From positions 67,487 to 131,486 of the forward strand of contig NZ_JANPLK010000082.1 in assembly GCF_031426495.1 (NCBI RefSeq): a stretch of 64,000 bases of DNA, read 5' to 3'. The first letter of the stretch is position 1. Each line of letters starts with the position of its first letter. This document shows positions 60,158 to 64,000 of the stretch, in pieces. Under the pieces are notes generated by a model that was not told the DNA's origin, ran no database searches, and saw only the letters and a list, made by a program, of their open reading frames with translations. Both the position numbers and the translations under genes were made by a program. The stretch comes from Gemmatimonas sp. (lineage in GTDB: Bacteria; Gemmatimonadota; Gemmatimonadetes; Gemmatimonadales; Gemmatimonadaceae).

Positions 60158-62426
60158 GCGCTGACACCTCCAGCAAACGTACGTAGTGGCCGTTGCGGTC
60201 TTCGATCAGTGCGTCGTGCGTACCGCGCTGCACGACCACGCCGCGATCGAGCACCACGATCTCGTCGCAGTCGCGCACGGTGCTGAGCCGGTGCGCGACG
60301 ATAAGGCAGGTGCAACCACGGCGGCGGATGTTGCGGTCAATCAGTGCTTCCGTGACGGTGTCGAGTGCGCTGGTCGCTTCGTCGAGGACGAGCACCCGCG
60401 GATTCAGGCAGAGCGCGCGCGCGATCTCTAGTCGCTGCCGTTGTCCGCCACTCAAGTTCGCCCCGCCTTCCTGCAATACGCTGTCGAATCCACCCGGACG
60501 CATGGTGATCACATCGTCGATGCGAGCGTCACGCGCCGCCTGCTGCACATGCCATTCGGGAATGGTGTCATCCCAGAGCGTGAGTGCCTCGCGGATGGTG
60601 CCTGAGAACAGGCGCACGTCCTGGTCCACCAACGCCACCGAGGCGCTGAAGAGCTCGCGCTCGATCTCCCGTATCGGACGCCCGTCAAAGTAGATCGCGC
60701 CACCCCACGGTTCGTACAACCCGCACACCAGTTTGCTCACGGTGGACTTGCCGCACCCCGATGCACCCACCAGCGCCACGCGTGCGCCGGGAGTCAACGT
60801 CAGGCTGAAATCGCGCAACAACGGTGGCGCGAGTCGAGAGTAGCCGAACGTCACGTTGTGGAGCTCGATCTGTCCGCTCAGCGACGGTTCCGCAGCGGCG
60901 ACATGCACCTGCGTTTCACGCAGGTCGACCACTCGCAGATCAACGCGCGTGCCCGGCGGCGCAATCTCCGACCGTGTCTGGCTGTCGAGAGGATATTGCA
61001 GGACGTCGTCGATCCGGCCGAGCTCACCGACCACGGTCTGCAAGCGCGCGCCGAGCGACAACAGATTCTGCACCGGACCAAAGAAGCCAGCCTGGAGCGA
61101 CTGAAACGCGACCAACATGCCGAGCGTTAGCGCTCCGTTCATCACGTGGAGACCGCCCAACGCCAATACCGCGGCACCGCCGATGCCGCTCAACACACTC
61201 GGCACACTGGAGAGCGCGTACGACTGGCGTGCCAGCAGCTGCGACGTGTTGGTGAGCGTGGCTTGATGTCCCGCGAGCGTCGCGAACAGTTGGGCTTCGC
61301 CGCTGGTGGCTTTGAGCGTCTCGATGTTGCCAAGCCCGCCCATCAGCGCGCCGACGAATTTGCCTTCCTCTTGCAGGAGTCGACGATTGCCATCGACGCG
61401 ACTCGCGGACACGAGCCGCATCAGCCAGAGATTCGCCGTCACAATCGCAATGGAAAGTAGCGCCAGTTGCCAGTCATACAACCACATCAGCACGGCGTAG
61501 AACACGACGAGCAGGAGATCGATGGCCGTCGACGCTACCTGACCGGCCAACAGCTGTGTCACGGAATTGTTCAGGGCCACCCGCGAGCTGATGTCGCCCG
61601 CCGAACGTTGACTGAAGAACTCCACCGGCAACCGAAGCACGTGCCAGAGAAAGCGACTGGACTCCACGATCGACAGGCGCGTGCCAAGTCGCAGCAGCAC
61701 ATACGAGCGGAGCCACACCAGCGCACCGCGTAGCACGGCCGTCAGCGTCATGCCCAGCAGCAGCGGACCCACCCACCCGTGCAGCGACTGCACGAGCACC
61801 TGATCAACGAAGAGCCGAGCGAACGCAGGCACGAGCAAACCAGGCAGCACGAGGGCGAGCCCGGCGAGTATCGCGAACGCGACCGGCCCCCGCGTGCCGC
61901 GAATGCGTTCACGAATCGCCGCGCGCAATGAAGGCTCGGCGCCGGCGCGCTCGAAGGCTGGACCTGGCGAGAAGCAGAGCACGACACCGGTGTAGGCGTC
62001 GTCCACTTCCTGCATGCTCACACGACGCGGCCCGGTGGCGGGATCGTTCAGATACGCCACGTCGTCGACAATGCCCTCGAGCACGACGAAGTGGTTGAAG
62101 TTCCAAAAGAGTACACACGGCATGGCGCTCGTGCGGAGCGTATCGAGCTCGCGCTTGAAGCCGCTGGCTTCGAGGCCGAACGTTCGCGCGGCGCGCAAAA
62201 TGTTCTTCGCCGTGACGCCATCGCGTGACACACCGCAGGCGACGCGCAATTCTTCGAGTGGCACGTAGCGGCCGTAGAAGCCCAGGATCGAGCTCAAACA
62301 GGCCGCGCCACATTCCACCGCTTCCATCTGCAACACGGTGCGCGTACGCGGCGGACGCATACGAAAGCGCCGCCACGCCAGGCGGGTCGCGGCCACCACC
62401 GTTCGCACGCGTGTCGCCGCGCTCAC
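60141..62426 (-). CDS. NHLM-type ABC exporter 1 with C39 double-glycine peptidase
   Basis: 761 residues. The N-terminal C39 peptidase has the oxyanion Gln-33 and catalytic Cys-39 in VLQMEAVECGAACL, His in FNHFVVLEG and Asp in LNDPATG. A six-helix ABC membrane domain (about 180-460) is followed by an ATPase: GASGCGKSTVSKLV, LSGGQRQRLEIA and VLVLDEATSALD. It cleaves a leader after Gly-Gly and exports the core peptide. All catalytic residues are present. Matches TIGR03796-type proteins. The 94-residue precursor at 50787-51071 carries a suitable leader. Overlaps: 4 bp with the HlyD gene, 17 bp with ABC 2. Confidence 0.92.
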   Translation of the reverse strand: MSAATRVRTVVAATRLAWRRFRMRPPRTRTVLQMEAVECGAACLSSILGFYGRYVPLEELRVACGVSRDGVTAKNILRAARTFGLEASGFKRELDTLRTSAMPCVLFWNFNHFVVLEGIVDDVAYLNDPATGPRRVSMQEVDDAYTGVVLCFSPGPAFERAGAEPSLRAAIRERIRGTRGPVAFAILAGLALVLPGLLVPAFARLFVDQVLVQSLHGWVGPLLLGMTLTAVLRGALVWLRSYVLLRLGTRLSIVESSRFLWHVLRLPVEFFSQRSAGDISSRVALNNSVTQLLAGQVASTAIDLLLVVFYAVLMWLYDWQLALLSIAIVTANLWLMRLVSASRVDGNRRLLQEEGKFVGALMGGLGNIETLKATSGEAQLFATLAGHQATLTNTSQLLARQSYALSSVPSVLSGIGGAAVLALGGLHVMNGALTLGMLVAFQSLQAGFFGPVQNLLSLGARLQTVVGELGRIDDVLQYPLDSQTRSEIAPPGTRVDLRVVDLRETQVHVAAAEPSLSGQIELHNVTFGYSRLAPPLLRDFSLTLTPGARVALVGASGCGKSTVSKLVCGLYEPWGGAIYFDGRPIREIERELFSASVALVDQDVRLFSGTIREALTLWDDTIPEWHVQQAARDARIDDVITMRPGGFDSVLQEGGANLSGGQRQRLEIARALCLNPRVLVLDEATSALDTVTEALIDRNIRRRGCTCLIVAHRLSTVRDCDEIVVLDRGVVVQRGTHDALIEDRNGHYVRLLEVSAHADVA

Positions 62427-63679
62427 GCGCTCAGCCCCAAGGTGGAGCGCAGAAACGGAAGTAACAACGTGATCGGACGCCGGCGCGACACCACGACCGA
62501 TACGCCGATACTGGTGCCACTGCCAACCTGCGCTGGCGGTCCGTCGCGGGTGGACCAGCGAAATCCACTGGACGTGGTGCTGTCGCGCTGCAGCGTGACT
62601 TCCACGAGAAATGAGGCGCCGCGCGACGCCAGCTGTTGGACCAGCAAGTCGTTGCCCAGCGTGCGGGTCATACCCGCGAGCGTCATCGGTTGCGCCGACA
62701 CCGATTGGACGCGTCCCACGATGAACCCGAACTCCTCCCGCTTCACCGTGGCCGGCGCGACGCGAGCCTCCATGCCGGGCGAGATGCGCTTACCGTCATT
62801 CGATACGAAGACCAAGGCTTGCAGCGGGACATCGGCGAGTTCGATCGAGACCAGCGCTTGCCCCACGTTCACGAGCTGACCGATGCTCGAGCGCACTTCG
62901 CGCACGTACCCGCGATAAGGACTGGTGACCCGGCCGGCTTGCACGAGGTCGAGCTGTTGGGCCGCGAGCTCGCGCTCGGCCTCCTGCAGTCGACGGCGCA
63001 CGTCGGTCACGCTCTCCACACCGTTGTTCGCCAGCTGGAGTCGACGCAAGGCGTTGTTCTGGAGGTCGAGTTCGAGGGCGGCAATCTCTCCCCGGCCGGC
63101 GTCGAGCGCGGCCACGCTGGCCTGAACCGAGGTCTCGGTGACCAGGCCCAGCGTGCGCGCCTCCCGTTCCGCCTGCACGCGCTGTTGCAGAAACGCGGCC
63201 CGTGCGGTGAGCGAGGCGAGCCGGCGGCTCAGATCGGCGCGCTCGGCGTCGAGGCGTCGGGTTTCCAACGAGGCGTTGGACCTGACGAAGTTGTCTCGGG
63301 TGCCGAGCTCCGCGCGAAGCGTGCGGACACGGTCACCGGCCTGCGAGACCGCCTGCTCGAGCCGTGGCTGCCGAATCCGGGCGATCAGGGCGCCGGCCTC
63401 CACAAGGTCACCCGCGCGAACCGGGAGGACGTCAACGACGCCGGCACCCAGGGCTTCGATTTCCCGCAGCCCCTCCGTGCTGAGGAGAATGCCGGTGCCG
63501 TCCACCGTGATCGGAATCCGCCCGAACACCGACCAGGTGAGCAGCGCACTCACCAGAAGGAGCAGTCCAACCAGCGCCGCCCAGAGTCGGGGACTGGTTA
63601 CCACCAGCATGCGGTCGAGCTGCTCGGGGCTGGCCAAGCGGTCGAGCGCGGACTGCCGGAAGGGAGAGGCGGGGGGCAT
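62423..63679 (-). CDS. HlyD-family periplasmic adaptor (NHLM type)
   Basis: 418 residues: a cytoplasmic N-terminus, one transmembrane helix (LWAALVGLLLLVSALLTW), a barrel-sandwich/lipoyl start (VLPVRAGDLVEAGALIARI), a coiled coil (about 120-240) and a beta-barrel return (LVNVGQALVSIELAD). It bridges the inner-membrane ABC proteins and the TolC channel. Start ATG 63679. It is the first gene of the operon; upstream sequence carries TGCAAC elements and a possible -10 (TATACA). The adaptor is intact. Confidence 0.9.
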   Translation of the reverse strand: MPPASPFRQSALDRLASPEQLDRMLVVTSPRLWAALVGLLLLVSALLTWSVFGRIPITVDGTGILLSTEGLREIEALGAGVVDVLPVRAGDLVEAGALIARIRQPRLEQAVSQAGDRVRTLRAELGTRDNFVRSNASLETRRLDAERADLSRRLASLTARAAFLQQRVQAEREARTLGLVTETSVQASVAALDAGRGEIAALELDLQNNALRRLQLANNGVESVTDVRRRLQEAERELAAQQLDLVQAGRVTSPYRGYVREVRSSIGQLVNVGQALVSIELADVPLQALVFVSNDGKRISPGMEARVAPATVKREEFGFIVGRVQSVSAQPMTLAGMTRTLGNDLLVQQLASRGASFLVEVTLQRDSTTSSGFRWSTRDGPPAQVGSGTSIGVSVVVSRRRPITLLLPFLRSTLGLSA

Positions 63680-63759
63680 GGCGAGGGCGACGTGACGCAG
63701 CGGTGGCCGACGGCGGCCCGTTCGCGGGTCGGCCTACAGTGGTGCTGAACCGGTCGCCG

Positions 63760-63820
63760 TGTATAGTCGAGCGGTTGCGTCGCGTGTTGCATGCAACGTG
63801 GGGGCAGGGTTGTGCAACGT
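63760..63820 (-). promoter_or_regulatory. Candidate promoter and AraC operator of the export operon
   Basis: On the minus strand TATACA (63765-63760) is a plausible -10 box. Seventeen bases upstream of it, the position of a -35 is poor and overlaps the 12-bp palindrome GTTGCATGCAAC at 63786-63797. TGCAACGT recurs at 63813-63820, 21 bp (two helical turns) from the copy at 63792-63799. A weak -35 with activator repeats next to it is typical of AraC-activated promoters. Confidence 0.45.
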
Positions 63821-63869
63821 AGGTGGAATCCCGATACCGTCAGCACCGTCAACATTTAGCACGGCGGAT

Positions 63870-64000
63870 TCAACGAGTCGGTGCAACGCTCTCAGCGAAG
63901 ATAGCTGCCGGCGTGCGGAAGCCGAGGGTTTTTCGCGGACGCGTATTCACTTCGTGGGCGACCCGATCGAGATCGCGTTGGGTATACGCGGACAAATCAG
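63870..64000 (-). mobile_element. IS30-family transposase, C-terminal end (cut by window edge)
   Basis: On the minus strand, codons from 63998 to the TGA at 63872-63870 read DLSAYTQRDLDRVAHEVN then TRPRKTLGFRTPAAIFAESV and a short end. The PRKTLGFRTPAAIFAE block is the hallmark C-terminus of IS30-family DDE transposases. Only 42 residues are inside the window; the rest is beyond 64000. The inverted repeat of such elements usually overlaps or closely follows the stop, so the element end is probably within about 63830-63875. Its presence marks the left border of the peptide-export locus as a site of insertion. Confidence 0.85.

Overview
The window is high-GC, densely coded DNA from a Gram-negative bacterium. 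Several traits together suggest a Gemmatimonadota chromosome (Gemmatimonas-like): outer-membrane proteins with TonB plug and carboxypeptidase-regulatory domains, an ECF sigma factor of the Sig-70_X6 kind, large tricorn-like S41/PD40 proteases, HmuY-like lipoproteins, and many ATGA-type gene overlaps. The phylum assignment is inference from gene content; there is no rRNA, tRNA or CRISPR array in the window.

Layout. 1-409 has no gene but holds a tight cluster of four DnaA boxes, a candidate replication origin. 410-4845 is a four-gene amidoligase cassette (ATP-grasp, circularly permuted ATP-grasp, class I glutamine amidotransferase/C26 peptidase, GCS2-type carboxylate-amine ligase). 4853-11480 holds an SDR, a HmuY/TonB-receptor pair and a plug-only carboxypeptidase-regulatory protein. 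11540-17089 (minus) is an alpha-glucan module: phosphorylase, glycogen synthase, GH57. 17278-24395 (plus) is a tightly overlapped operon: aspartokinase-homoserine dehydrogenase, threonine synthase, a degenerate SDR, an M1 peptidase and an AraC regulator. 24481-31958 contains a small secreted protein, a tricorn-like protease, phenylalanine hydroxylase, a FrnE-like oxidoreductase and a PhoD phosphatase. 31976-34383 couples a HEAT-repeat protein to a GAF-GGDEF protein with a degraded active site. 34572-38129 is a complete Mla-type lipid transport operon. 38324-41408 is a UvrA paralogue overlapping a deaminase. 41468-50701 is mixed: ECF sigma factor, astacin-PKD lipoprotein, DUF4377 lipoprotein, HDOD protein, GAF histidine kinase, MobA, DUF1080 lipoprotein, dicarboxylate symporter, outer-membrane protein.

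The most interesting region is 50787-63679, all on the minus strand. An operon of five overlapping genes encodes an HlyD-like adaptor, an ABC exporter with an N-terminal C39 double-glycine peptidase, a second 1007-residue ABC exporter with a long N-terminal region, a TolC-like channel, and a 1454-residue one-protein signalling system (beta-propeller sensor, histidine kinase, receiver, AraC output). Immediately downstream, with its own ribosome binding site, lies a 94-codon gene whose product has a 26-residue leader ending in a canonical LSxxxLxxVxGG motif and a 68-residue, cysteine-free core that is 44% Thr+Ser. The exporter pair resembles the NHLM family of RiPP/bacteriocin exporters, but no RiPP modification enzyme is visible. 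The intergenic regions in front of the operon and in front of the peptide gene share TGTTGCAT and repeated TGCAAC elements, which are candidate operators for the AraC output domain. I read this as a self-regulated export system for a novel Thr-rich peptide. The window ends in the 3' end of an IS30-family transposase directly upstream of this system.
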